Source: Jatrophihabitans sp035642535 | Lineage (GTDB): Bacteria; Actinomycetota; Actinomycetes; Mycobacteriales; Jatrophihabitantaceae | Length of the DNA: 64,000 bases | Direction of reading: 5' to 3' | Assembly (NCBI GenBank): GCA_035642535.1 | Contig: DASQSE010000056.1 | Location: 1 to 64,000, forward strand | Part shown: in pieces, positions 50,750-59,434 of the stretch | Layout: each line of letters starts with the position of its first letter | Position numbering within the stretch: the stretch's first letter is position 1 | Position numbers and translations under genes: made by a program | The notes under the pieces: generated by a model | The model's database searches: none | Told to the model about the DNA's origin: nothing | Seen by the model: the letters and a program-made list of their open reading frames with translations, nothing else

Positions 50750-53025
50750 ACACCGGCGAACTGCTTCTCCTCCTCGTCGCCCGGTTCCGGAGTCCACCCG
50801 TCCTCCGGCGGCTCGACGGAGACCTGCGGAGTGATGTTCTCCAGCCACTTCGGGTAGTACCAGTTCGACTTGCCGAGCACGTGCATCAGCGCGGGCACGA
50901 GGACGGTGCGCAACACGAACGCGTCGATGAAGATCGCACTGCCGAGGCCGAGGCCGAACATCTTGACCGTGCGCTCGTCGCCGAGCAGGAACCCGCCGAA
51001 CACCGCGATCATGATCAGCCCCGCAGCGGTGATCACGCCGCCGGTCTCGGTCTGCCCGACGCGCACCGACCGTCCGTTGTTGTGAGTGTGCAGCCACTCC
51101 TCGTGCATCCGGCTGACCAAGAACACCTGGTAATCCATCGACAGGCCGAACAAGATCGCAAAAAACATCACTGGCAGGAACGGCTCGATCGGCCCGCCCT
51201 TGCCGATGCCGAGCGCGTCCGACAGCCAGCCCCGCTGGAACACCGCGACCACCACGCCGAACGACGCGCCGGCCGCGAACAGGTTCATCGCCGCGGCCGT
51301 GAACGGGACGACGACGCTGCGGAACGCGAGCATCAGCAGCAGGAACGACAGGCCGATGATCGCGGCGAAGAACAGCGGCATCTTCGCGGCCAGCACCCGG
51401 GCGAAGTCGACGAACACGGCGGTCTGGCCGAAGACGTAGACCTGGTTCGGGGTGCCGCGTTCCAGGGTCGGGACGGCGCTGCGCAGCGACTTGACGAAGT
51501 CGGTCGTGGCGGCGTCCTGCGGCGCCGTCCGCGTCTTGAACGTGACCAGGGTGAGGTCGTCGGCGAGCGGCACCGGCGCGATGCTGCTCGGGTTGACGTC
51601 GGGCAGCGTGGCCAGCCTGCGGGTGACGCTGCGCAGGTAGCCGGAGTCGGAGGCGCCCGGTCCGTCGACGACCAGTTCGAGTGTCGAGTTGTAACCGGGG
51701 CCGAACCCGGGCGCGGCGGCGATCAGCTCGAAGCCCTTGCGCGTCGTGGACCCGGCCGGGTCGTTGCTCGCGTCGGCGCGGTCGAGCCGCATCGCGAAGA
51801 ACGGGATCGCCAGCACCACGATCAGACCCGTGGCAACGGTGCCGAGCGCCAGCTTGTGATGTGACAGGAACCGCGCCCATCGCGCCCATCGCGTGTGGCG
51901 CTCGTCGGGCCGATATGTACCGGCCCGCATCGCGCGACGCACGCGACGCGGCAGCACGCGGTGGCCGAGTAGCGACAGCACCGCGGGCAGCAGCGTCAGC
52001 GACGCGAGCATCGTCAGCGCAACCGTGATCGCGGTGCCGAGCGCGACGCCGTAGAGGAAGCTCACGCCGAGTGCGAGCAGACCCAGGACGGCCACACAGA
52101 CCGTGGCGCCCGCGAAGAGCACCGCCCGGCCGGAGGTGTTGACCGCGAGGACGATCGAATCGGCGATGGGCATGCCGCGCTGCAGGTTGCGGCGATGCCG
52201 CGTGACGATGAACAACGCGTAGTCGACCCCGACGCCGATGACCATCAGCTGCGCCAGCTGCGGCGCGAACGTGGCGACGTTCGTCGCGTGGCTGAGCAGG
52301 GCGAGCAGCCCGAGCCCGCTGCCGAGCGCGGCGGCCGCGCTGAGCAGTGGCAGCGCCGCAGCCCCGACCGTGCGGAACACGATGGCGAGAATGATCAGCG
52401 CGGCGACGAAGCCGAAGGCCTCGGGCGGGATGCCCTTCTGCGCCTGCGCCAGGTTGGCGAACGCCGTGCCGGTGAACTCGTAGCCGACCCCGTCGCCGGC
52501 CAGGCCGTCGAGCGCGTCGTGTACGCCGGTGAAGTTGCCGACGTCGGTTTCGTCGACCTCCCAGGTGATGGCGATCAGCCCGACCTTGTCGTCCGTGCTG
52601 AGCAGCGGGTTGCGCTGCGCGCCGCGCGTCGGAGTGATCGCTGCCGTGCCGTGGGCCGCACACTGCACGGTCTGCCAGGGCGAGCGCAGCAGCGCCACGT
52701 GGTAGTCATCGCCGCACAGCTTGCGCAGCGCCGGGAGCAGGCCCGCGGGCGCGGTCGCGGGATCCAGCGTCCCGGTCTTGGCGTAGGCGACGACCGTGCC
52801 GGCCTGACCGGCCTGACCGGCCTGTCCGCCCTGGCCGTTCGCCTCGAGCAGGTCGAGGACGGTCTGGGTCTCGGTGTGCGGCAGCGTGAAGACGTTCTTG
52901 TAGGACGAGCCACCCGCCGCTGCCGCGAGCGCCTGGGCGAGCACGATGAACGCGATCCAGGCGCCGATGACCCACCAGCGCCGGTGGACCGCGATCCGCG
53001 CCAGCGTCCGCATGGCCGAGATCAT
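50746..53025 (-). CDS. MMPL-family RND transporter
   Basis: 759 residues from the ATG at 53025, with AGGAAAG upstream. RND proteins of this family move lipids or siderophore-like molecules with proton force. Helix 1 (VIGAWIAFIVLAQALAAAAG) is followed by a first extracellular loop with the tandem GQGGQAGQAGQAG, and then the helix clusters with GVGVDYALFIVTRHRRNLQ and GLSMDYQVFLVSRMHEEW, which carry the conserved Asp-Tyr pairs of the proton relay. The C-terminus is soluble and Glu-rich. It has no membrane fusion partner nearby. Confidence 0.92.
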   Translation of the reverse strand: MISAMRTLARIAVHRRWWVIGAWIAFIVLAQALAAAAGGSSYKNVFTLPHTETQTVLDLLEANGQGGQAGQAGQAGTVVAYAKTGTLDPATAPAGLLPALRKLCGDDYHVALLRSPWQTVQCAAHGTAAITPTRGAQRNPLLSTDDKVGLIAITWEVDETDVGNFTGVHDALDGLAGDGVGYEFTGTAFANLAQAQKGIPPEAFGFVAALIILAIVFRTVGAAALPLLSAAAALGSGLGLLALLSHATNVATFAPQLAQLMVIGVGVDYALFIVTRHRRNLQRGMPIADSIVLAVNTSGRAVLFAGATVCVAVLGLLALGVSFLYGVALGTAITVALTMLASLTLLPAVLSLLGHRVLPRRVRRAMRAGTYRPDERHTRWARWARFLSHHKLALGTVATGLIVVLAIPFFAMRLDRADASNDPAGSTTRKGFELIAAAPGFGPGYNSTLELVVDGPGASDSGYLRSVTRRLATLPDVNPSSIAPVPLADDLTLVTFKTRTAPQDAATTDFVKSLRSAVPTLERGTPNQVYVFGQTAVFVDFARVLAAKMPLFFAAIIGLSFLLLMLAFRSVVVPFTAAAMNLFAAGASFGVVVAVFQRGWLSDALGIGKGGPIEPFLPVMFFAILFGLSMDYQVFLVSRMHEEWLHTHNNGRSVRVGQTETGGVITAAGLIMIAVFGGFLLGDERTVKMFGLGLGSAIFIDAFVLRTVLVPALMHVLGKSNWYYPKWLENITPQVSVEPPEDGWTPEPGDEEEKQFAGV

Positions 53026-53062
53026 CGCGGACTTTCCTGTGACTGCCAGGCCGTAGCCTCAG

Positions 53063-54247
53063 ATGGTGACCACGACGGCGACAACGCGCCAGGTGCGTGG
53101 GGCGCAGCTCTCGGTGGCCGCTGTCTTCTTCGCGCACGGGCTGCTCGTCGCCTCCTGGGCAGCGCATATCCCGCACGTCAAGTCGCGTCTCGAGATCGGC
53201 AACGGGACGTTGGGGCTCGCCCTGCTCGGCATGCCGATCGGCTCCGTGGTTGCGATCGGCCTGGCCGCGTACTTCGTGCCCAGGTTCGGCAGTCGGCGCG
53301 TCGTGCAGATCGCGCTGCTCGGTTACTGCGTGGCCGGCCCGTTCGTCGGCCTGGCCGGGTCGGTAGCCGCGCTGTTCGCCGCGCTGCTCTTCTGGGGTGG
53401 GTTCCAAGGCACTCTCGACATCTCAATGAACACGCAGGCGATCACCGTGGAGGGCGTCCGCCGCCGGCCGCTGATGAACGGCATGCACGCGTCGTGGAGC
53501 GTCGGCGCGTTCGCCGGCGCAGGTGTCGGCGCGCTCAGCGTGGCGATCGGGCTCGGGCTCTCCCCGCAGCTGCTCGTCCTCGGCACCATCGTGGTCGCGA
53601 TCGTCGGCTGGTCGACGATGTCGCAGCTCGCCGATCCGCCGCACGACGCCGCCCAAGCCCGCGCCACGCGGGGCGAGCGGCGCATCTCCGGTGCGGTGCT
53701 CCTGCTCGGAGCCATCGCGTTCGCGTCGATGCTGTGCGAGGGCGCGGCGGCGGACTGGTCGTCGGTGTACCTGCGTGACTCGCTGGGCGGCAACAAGGCG
53801 AGCAGCGGGCTGGCCTACGCCGGCTTCGCGGCTGCGATGGTGCTCGTCCGATTCTTCGGCAACCGGCTGCTCGAGCGTTTCCCGGCGCACGTGTTGCTGC
53901 CCGCGCTCGCCGGTGCGACGTCCGTCGGCTTCGCGGTCGCGCTGCTGATCGACGCGGTGCCGGCCGGGATCGCGGCGTTCTTCCTGTTGGGTCTCGGCGT
54001 GGGTTCTGTCGTACCGACCGCGTTCAGCGCTGCCGGGCGACTGCCCGGCCTGCACCCCGGGGTCGGCGTGGCAGCCGTGTCCGGGCTCGGCTGGGCCGGC
54101 TTCGTCCTCGGCCCGCCGCTCATCGGGCAGCTCGCCGAAGCGATGTCGCTGCCGGCCGCGCTCGCCGTCGTCCCGGTGCTCACCGCCGTGATCGCGGTCG
54201 GCACCCGGTGGGTGAAGGCACTGCGCGCCCCGATGCCACTGCCCTGA
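53063..54247 (+). CDS. MFS transporter
   Basis: 394 residues from the ORF start at 53063 (MVTTTATTRQVRGAQ). Twelve helices are seen. FFAHGLLVASWAAHIPHVKS and FWGGFQGTLDISMNTQAITVE (with NGMHASWSVGAFAGAGVGAL) resemble the Fucose/YcaD-type MFS branch often labelled as sugar or sulfonate permeases. The substrate is unresolved. The MMPL gene is divergent across a 37-base gap, so the promoters overlap closely. Confidence 0.85.
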   Translation: MVTTTATTRQVRGAQLSVAAVFFAHGLLVASWAAHIPHVKSRLEIGNGTLGLALLGMPIGSVVAIGLAAYFVPRFGSRRVVQIALLGYCVAGPFVGLAGSVAALFAALLFWGGFQGTLDISMNTQAITVEGVRRRPLMNGMHASWSVGAFAGAGVGALSVAIGLGLSPQLLVLGTIVVAIVGWSTMSQLADPPHDAAQARATRGERRISGAVLLLGAIAFASMLCEGAAADWSSVYLRDSLGGNKASSGLAYAGFAAAMVLVRFFGNRLLERFPAHVLLPALAGATSVGFAVALLIDAVPAGIAAFFLLGLGVGSVVPTAFSAAGRLPGLHPGVGVAAVSGLGWAGFVLGPPLIGQLAEAMSLPAALAVVPVLTAVIAVGTRWVKALRAPMPLP

Positions 54248-54274
54248 GGAGGTGGCACTGGCAGGATCGGCTGC

Positions 54275-55021
54275 GTGCCTTACATCGAGGTGGCTGGGCA
54301 GCGTGTGTGGCACGAGGTGTCCGGTGCCGGCGATCCGCTGGTGCTGCTGCACGGCGCCTTCTCGGGAGCGTCCTCGTTCGCGAACCAGACTCCGGCGTTC
54401 GTCGCCGCGGGCTTTCGCGTGTACGTACCGGAGCGGCGCGGGCACGCGCACACTCCGGACCTGCCCGGGCCGCTGACGTACTCGGTGATGGCCGACGACA
54501 CGATCGCCTACCTCTCGCAGGAGCTGCCGAGTGGCGCGCAACTGGTCGGCTGGAGCGACGGCGCGGTGGTCGCGCTGTTGGTCGCGATGCGGCGTCCCGA
54601 ACTCGTCCGTCGCATGGTGTTGATCGGGCAGTACTACAACTCGGCGGGCAAGGTGCCCGACTCGGAGCTGGACGCGATGTTGGCGACGCCGGAGGCGATG
54701 CAGTTCATGCGGGCGAGCTACGACCCGGTCTCGCCCGACGGGCCGGAGCACTTTCCGGTCGTCTACGAGAAGACGATGCACATGCTCGCGACCGAGCCGG
54801 AGATCGATCTCGCGACGGTCGGCGCTGTCGCCGCGCCGACGCTGGTGCTGCAGGGCGACCGCGACGAGGTGACGATCGCCCACTCGCTCGAGGTCGTGTC
54901 GGCGTTGCCGGACGCGCGGCTGGCCGTGCTGCCCGGGACGCATCTGCTGCCTCTCGAAACGCCCGAGGTGGTGAACCCGCTGATCGTGGCGTTCCTGCGC
55001 GGCAGGCATGGCGCGAGCTGA
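54275..55021 (+). CDS. Alpha/beta hydrolase
   Basis: 248 residues from a GTG at 54275 (then PYIEVAGQRVWHEV). The oxyanion LLHGAFSGASSF, the nucleophile LVGWSDGAVVALLVAM, the acid in LQGDRDEVTIAHSLE and the histidine in LPGTHLLPLETPEV are in the normal order. The nucleophile elbow is G-x-S-D-G, close to the usual G-x-S-x-G. The type is esterase/lactonase-like. The following kinase-like gene starts inside its last codons. Confidence 0.83.
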   Translation: MPYIEVAGQRVWHEVSGAGDPLVLLHGAFSGASSFANQTPAFVAAGFRVYVPERRGHAHTPDLPGPLTYSVMADDTIAYLSQELPSGAQLVGWSDGAVVALLVAMRRPELVRRMVLIGQYYNSAGKVPDSELDAMLATPEAMQFMRASYDPVSPDGPEHFPVVYEKTMHMLATEPEIDLATVGAVAAPTLVLQGDRDEVTIAHSLEVVSALPDARLAVLPGTHLLPLETPEVVNPLIVAFLRGRHGAS

Positions 55022-55659
55022 GGTCGTCGCGCGGGTCGCGGCGCAGGTGCCCCACCGTGGCGCGGCCTGCGTCTTCGTCGGGGTCGACGGTGTGGACGGC
55101 GCCGGCAAGACGACCTTCGCGGACGAGCTGGCGGCGGCCATCGCCCGCCCGACGATCCGGATCAGCGTCGACGACTTCCACAACGTGCGCGCTCCGATAC
55201 CCGCGCGGTCGGGACTCGGCCGCGGGCTTCTGGCTCGACGCGTTCAACTACCCGCGACTGATCGCGGACGTCTTCGATCCGCTGCGCACGTCCGGCCGCT
55301 ACCGGCCGAAGGCGCACGACCTGGCGGCCGACACCGAGCTCGCCCCGTTCTGGCTCGCCGCGCCGCCCGCTGTGGTGGTCGTCATCGACGGGCTGTTCCT
55401 CCTCCGCGCGGAGTTGGCCGGCCGGTTCGACCTCGTGATCTTCCTGGACGTGCCGTTCCCCGTCGCCGCTCGTCGCCTTGCGCAGCGCGACGGCGCCAGG
55501 CCGATCGAGCGGTACGTCGGTGCGTCGCAGCGCTACTTCACCGAGTGCGATCCGCAACGGCGCGCCGACGTGTTGATCGACAACTCGGAGCTGAGCTCCC
55601 CTCGCCTGCTGCGGTCCGCGATCGGGCGCTGCTCCGTCGGGAACGCGACGACCTCGTGA
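55008..55659 (+). pseudogene. Uridine kinase-like P-loop protein, interrupted by a +1 frameshift
   Basis: The reading frame from the ATG at 55008 gives a P-loop start (VDGVDGAGKTTFADEL) and ISVDDFHNVRA. At about 55191-55196 one extra base moves the natural continuation (RYPRGRDSAAGFWLDAFNY and on) into the next frame. The rest of the family (LIADVFDPL, VVVVIDGLFLLRAEL, LVIFLDVPF, RYVGASQRYFTECD) is then read in that frame to 55659. The total length is 652 bases, one more than a multiple of three. With one base removed it would be a 216-residue uridine/phosphoribulokinase-like protein. Either it is a recent pseudogene, or the assembly has an error, or slippage restores the frame. Confidence 0.75.
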
Positions 55660-56640
55660 TCACGGCCGCGCGTACCTCGCAAGCGGCGGCTCGTGCGCAA
55701 CGTGCGGGTACAGCCCGAGCTGGGTGCCGGCCTGGGCTACCACGCGTAACTCCCCTGCCGTAGCCGACACCGGGTCCACGCCCGGCATCAGGACCTGCCT
55801 GCAGACCGACCGCGGAATCCGGTGCGGGTCGGCTGGTCCCGGGTGCGTCAACGCGTCGTCGACGAGGGCGTACGCGACGGGATCGACGGTGCCCATCGTG
55901 ACGTGCTCGGCGACGTGCAGCGGGCACACGGACTCCACGGCCACGTTGCTGATCTCGCCGGGCCCCGTGTGCAGCGCGGTGCTGGCAGCCGGTCCGAAGT
56001 TCGGCACCACGATCTCGTCGAGATCCGAGTAGAGCTGCGTGTACGAAATGCCGGCATACGTTTCTCGCCCGGCGTTGAGCACCGCCAGGAACCGTGAGCG
56101 ATGGTCCTGCTGCCACAGCGACGGCGCGCAGGCAAGTGCGCACGTCGCCACGGTGTCCAGCGTGCCGTGGTTCGAGCCGTCGATCGAGACGAGGTCGTCG
56201 ACCAGATCACGCGTGTCCGGCCACCATTTGAGCGCCCACCGCGGTGACATGCCGCCCTGGCTGTACCCGACGACCGACACCCGTCGATCGGCGCGTTCAG
56301 CCATCGTGCGCAACGCGTACACGACGTACTCGGCGGCCACCTGCACGTCCCCCATGCCGTGGTCAGGAATATCGACTGCGCAGCACGGCCGCCCCGCAGC
56401 GCTGAAGACCTTCTCGTAATTCCAGCTGAAGTTGACGTTCGGCGTGAGCGTGGTGCCCCGCACGAGCAGCACCGGGGTCGGCCCACGCGCCCCGAGCGCA
56501 CCGTGACAGTCGAGTGCGCGGCCCAGTGCAGAACCCGGCACGTCGAGCGGCGGGCCGGACGCGCCTGCCGGCGCGGGCAACGCGAGCACGCAAGCCGACG
56601 TCAAGGCGACGGTCACCGCTGACGACAGGCCCTTGGCCAT
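55660..56640 (-). CDS. Secreted lipase of the Candida antarctica lipase B-like type
   Basis: 326 residues from the ATG at 56640. A signal peptide with core VTVALTSACVLALPAPAGA is followed by a region aligning by eye with CALB-like lipases: VLLVRGTTLTPNVNFSWNYEK, AAEYVVYALRTMAER, the nucleophile VVGYSQGGMSPRWALKWWPD, DLDEIVVPNFGP (acid) and HVAEHVTMGTVDP (His). Several cysteine pairs fit disulfides. The family is best known from fungi. Its stop lies directly against the stop of the frameshifted gene. Confidence 0.78.
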   Translation of the reverse strand: MAKGLSSAVTVALTSACVLALPAPAGASGPPLDVPGSALGRALDCHGALGARGPTPVLLVRGTTLTPNVNFSWNYEKVFSAAGRPCCAVDIPDHGMGDVQVAAEYVVYALRTMAERADRRVSVVGYSQGGMSPRWALKWWPDTRDLVDDLVSIDGSNHGTLDTVATCALACAPSLWQQDHRSRFLAVLNAGRETYAGISYTQLYSDLDEIVVPNFGPAASTALHTGPGEISNVAVESVCPLHVAEHVTMGTVDPVAYALVDDALTHPGPADPHRIPRSVCRQVLMPGVDPVSATAGELRVVAQAGTQLGLYPHVAHEPPLARYARP

Positions 56641-56697
56641 GCCTCGGGACACTACTCCATTATCCGAGACGCTCTGTAGCAGGTACAGTCCGAAGCC

Positions 56698-57543
56698 ATG
56701 ACGTCGATGCAATGGGTGCCGTCCACCGACGGGACTCGGCTCGCGGTCTACGAATCCGGCGAGCGGGACGCGCCGGTCGTCGTCGCCGTCCATGGCTACC
56801 CCGACAATCACGCGGGGTGGGACGGCGTGGCCGAGCTGCTGTCCCGCGATTTCCGGTTCGTTGCCTACGACGTGCGCGGCGCCGGCGAGTCGGACAAGCC
56901 GAGCGGCCGCAGCGCGTATCGGATGCCGCAGCTCGTCGCGGATCTCGCCAGCGTGCTCGACGCGGTCAGCCCGGACGCGCCGGTGCACCTGGTCGCGCAC
57001 GACTGGGGATCGATCCAGACCTGGCCGGCTGTCGCCGACGAACGGTTCGAGCACCGGATCGCCTCGTTCACCTCGATATCCGGGCCGTCGCTCGACCACG
57101 CCCGGGCCTGGCTGCGCGACGGGCGCCAGTACCCGAGGGCGGCGCTGCGCCAGCTCGCCCACTCCTACTACATCGCGCTCTTCCAGCTCCCCTGGCTGCC
57201 CGAGGCGGCCGTTCGGCTCGGCGTCCTCGACCGAGGACTGCGTCGCGCGAGCCAAGGCGCCCAGCCGCCGCGCGGCGCGGCCGACAAGCTCAACGGCCTC
57301 TGGCTGTATCGCGCGAACTTCCTCGCCCGGCGCGCAGCTTCGCTCGAGGTGCCCAAGTCGATACCGGTGCAGGTCGTCGTGCCGGAGGACGACCCGTTCG
57401 CGACGGCCGAACTCGCGATCGGCGCGCCGGCACGCTGGGTCGCCGATCTCACCGTGCGCCGGATCGCCGGCGGCCATTGGGTCGTGAGCGAGCGGCCCGA
57501 GCTCGTCGCGCGGGTCATCCGCGAGTTCGTCGTCGGGCTCTAA
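56698..57543 (+). CDS. Alpha/beta hydrolase, epoxide hydrolase-like
   Basis: 281 residues from the ATG at 56698. The HGYPDNHAGWDG oxyanion region, VRGAGESDKPSG, the nucleophile motif LVAHDWGSIQTW with Asp where esterases have Ser, and the late His in AGGHWVVSERP are the epoxide-hydrolase/haloalkane-dehalogenase pattern. The acid is probably in PEDDPFATAEL. It therefore likely forms a covalent Asp intermediate. The substrate is not evident. Confidence 0.83.
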   Translation: MTSMQWVPSTDGTRLAVYESGERDAPVVVAVHGYPDNHAGWDGVAELLSRDFRFVAYDVRGAGESDKPSGRSAYRMPQLVADLASVLDAVSPDAPVHLVAHDWGSIQTWPAVADERFEHRIASFTSISGPSLDHARAWLRDGRQYPRAALRQLAHSYYIALFQLPWLPEAAVRLGVLDRGLRRASQGAQPPRGAADKLNGLWLYRANFLARRAASLEVPKSIPVQVVVPEDDPFATAELAIGAPARWVADLTVRRIAGGHWVVSERPELVARVIREFVVGL

Positions 57544-57556
57544 TCGGGCCAGAGTC

Positions 57557-57595
57557 GGCGCCGGTAGCACGCAATCGGCCGATTTGCCCGGCGCC
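57557..57595. terminator. Nested palindromes after the epoxide hydrolase-like gene
   Basis: GGCGCCGG at 57557-57564 and CCGGCGCC at 57588-57595 are perfect complements around the 12-bp palindrome AATCGGCCGATT at 57573-57584. Fourteen bases separate it from the stop. It is a plausible terminator, or a regulatory site for the Rpf-like gene that begins 74 bases further on. Confidence 0.45.
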
Positions 57596-57668
57596 ACGCC
57601 GACATCCGAGCGGATTACTTCCCTGTTTCGGTTGTTTATCAACGGTTCTTGTGTGACGGTTGGTGCTC

Positions 57669-58652
57669 GTGAGACGAAATCAGCCGAGTGGGTCCTTCTT
57701 CGCCGAATGGACGCGGGAGAACGCGGCCGCGAAGTCGTGGCGGGACGCGCCGGAGCGGCGTCGTCGCGCAGCGCGCGCCCGGGTCTGCGGCATCGCCGCC
57801 GTGGTCGTCGGCGCGCTGACCGCGGGTTTCGTCATCCCCGGCAGCGGGGCGATCGCCGACCCGTCCGCGCACACCTGGCATCGGCTGCGGGTGTGCGAGT
57901 CCGGCGACAACTACCGCATCCACACCGGCAACGGGCACTACGGCGCGTACCAGTTCGACCTGCCCACCTGGCGCAGCGTCGGCGGCCGGGGCTATCCCTA
58001 TCGCGCGTCGAAGGCCGAGCAGGACGCCCGCGCGCTGATGCTCTACCGGGAGCGCGGCTGGCAGCCGTGGCAATGCGCGCGGATCCTCGGCCTGCGGCCG
58101 GACTCGGACGCGCGGTCGGGCCGCACCGGGGACATCCACATCGGCCGGACCCGGACGCGGACCGCGATCCCGGATTTCCCGGGCGGCTCGCATTGGTACT
58201 ACTACGGCGACGACAACCGGCACATCAAGACATTCCAGGACCAGATGCACAAGCGTGGCTTCTTCCCGCCGGGCACCGGTGAGTACGGGCCGCTCACGCT
58301 GCGGATGGTCAAGCGACTGCAGCGCCTCAACGGGCTCGTCCCGAACGGCTACATCGGCCCGAACACCTGGCGGCTCGCCTGGACCGGCCGCTTCGCGGCA
58401 CCCGGCACCCGGGTGAAGGCGATCCCGACGTTCCCGGGCGGCTCGCATTGGTACTACTACGGCGACGACAACCGGCACATCAAGACGTTCCAGGACCAGA
58501 TGCACAAGCGCGGTTTCTTCCCGCCCGGCACCGGCGAGTACGGGCCACTCACGCTGCGAATGGTCAAGCGACTGCAGCGCCTCAACGGGCTCGTCCCGAA
58601 CGGCTACATCGGGCCGAACACCTGGCGGCTTGGCTGGATCGGAAAGTTCTAA
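57669..58652 (+). CDS. Rpf-like transglycosylase with two peptidoglycan-binding repeats
   Basis: 327 residues if the GTG at 57669 (then RRNQPSGSFFAEW) is used; TTG 57660 and GTG 57663 are alternatives. A basic cytoplasmic N-terminus and a hydrophobic segment (VCGIAAVVVGALTAGFVIPG) act as signal-anchor. The Rpf-type domain reads WHRLRVCESGDNYRIHTG, with the catalytic Glu in CESGDNY, and continues GHYGAYQFDLPTWRSVGG and RERGWQPWQCARILGL. Two nearly identical C-terminal modules (HIKTFQDQMHKRGFFPPGTG) follow. It should cut peptidoglycan and may promote resuscitation. Confidence 0.88.
   Translation: MRRNQPSGSFFAEWTRENAAAKSWRDAPERRRRAARARVCGIAAVVVGALTAGFVIPGSGAIADPSAHTWHRLRVCESGDNYRIHTGNGHYGAYQFDLPTWRSVGGRGYPYRASKAEQDARALMLYRERGWQPWQCARILGLRPDSDARSGRTGDIHIGRTRTRTAIPDFPGGSHWYYYGDDNRHIKTFQDQMHKRGFFPPGTGEYGPLTLRMVKRLQRLNGLVPNGYIGPNTWRLAWTGRFAAPGTRVKAIPTFPGGSHWYYYGDDNRHIKTFQDQMHKRGFFPPGTGEYGPLTLRMVKRLQRLNGLVPNGYIGPNTWRLGWIGKF
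58176..58635 (+). repeat. Near-identical 205-bp direct repeat (period 255 bp) in the Rpf-like gene
   Basis: The copies at about 58176-58380 and 58431-58635 encode the same peptidoglycan-binding module (from FPGGSHWYYYGDDNRHIKTF to IGPNTWRL) with few silent differences. They are separated by a spacer of about 50 bases. The high nucleotide identity points to a recent duplication or to ongoing gene conversion. Confidence 0.85.
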
Positions 58653-59434
58653 CCGCCATCCAGTAGGCGCGTCTGATCGAGCGTCTCGACGTAGCCGACG
58701 ATCTGCGGCGGGCTGACCGGCGCGCCGGCACTCGGCCGGAACGTCAGCGGCGCGTGCAGGCTCAGGGCGGGCGTGATCGGAGCGTCCGCGTCCGGAGCCG
58801 TGCCCAGCACGCCGCGGCTGTGCGAGTCGGCGGCCGTCGTGCGCAGCTGCTCCGCCCACACCGGGCCGGTCCAGGTGTCGCGCAGCACCTCCACCTCGCC
58901 GCGCGCCGGATCGACGATGCGCACCTGTAGCACCCGATGCAGCGGACGCACCTGCTGGTTGTCGGTGCACCGCTTGGCGGCGAGGTCCGGCCGCGCCGGG
59001 TCGAACAGGCCGATCGTGATGACCTCCCCCGCACCTAGTTCGGCCAGCAGCAGCCGGCCCGACACGCGCGCCTCCTGCGCCATCCGCTCGAGCCGAATGC
59101 GCCGATCGATGTCGCGACGCTGCAGTTCGGCGAGCCGCTCCAACGCCTCCGCAAACGAGGCGTCTCTGTGCACCGAGCGATACGCGGCGGCGAACTCCGC
59201 GGGCGTCAACTCGGCGAGCCGGTCGCCGAGCATCCGCTCCAGCACGACCCGCAGCGCCTCGTCGAACAACGCGTCCTCGCTGGGCGCGACCAACTCCGTC
59301 GTCCCTGTCGGGTAGAGCCGTCGGTACACGATGTCACGCAGCATCCGCGCATACGGGATCAGCGACTCGGTGTCCTGATCGAGTTCCTCGTGCGGCGGCA
59401 ACCCGTCGAACCGCGGACGCCGTGGCTCAGGCAC
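58649..59434 (-). CDS. Protein of unknown function coupled to the SPFH gene
   Basis: 261 residues from the ATG at 59434, which lies 8 bases inside the end of the SPFH gene. The first 110 residues are helical and charged (DTESLIPYARMLRDIVYRRL, AAYRSVHRDASFAEALERLAELQRRD). A middle segment LLLAELGAGEVITIGLFDPARPDL follows, and a beta-rich end contains VRIVDPARGEVEVLRDTW. No membrane helix or signal peptide is seen, so it is cytoplasmic. I do not recognise the family, and constant coupling to an SPFH scaffold would make it a candidate partner. Confidence 0.6.
   Translation of the reverse strand: MPEPRRPRFDGLPPHEELDQDTESLIPYARMLRDIVYRRLYPTGTTELVAPSEDALFDEALRVVLERMLGDRLAELTPAEFAAAYRSVHRDASFAEALERLAELQRRDIDRRIRLERMAQEARVSGRLLLAELGAGEVITIGLFDPARPDLAAKRCTDNQQVRPLHRVLQVRIVDPARGEVEVLRDTWTGPVWAEQLRTTAADSHSRGVLGTAPDADAPITPALSLHAPLTFRPSAGAPVSPPQIVGYVETLDQTRLLDGG

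Noticed and set aside
57542..57668. Cyclic-di-AMP (ydaO-type) riboswitch before the Rpf-like gene
   Set aside because: Such riboswitches often precede rpf genes, but only about 125 bases are available and the conserved GGGAACC-type cores are not seen.
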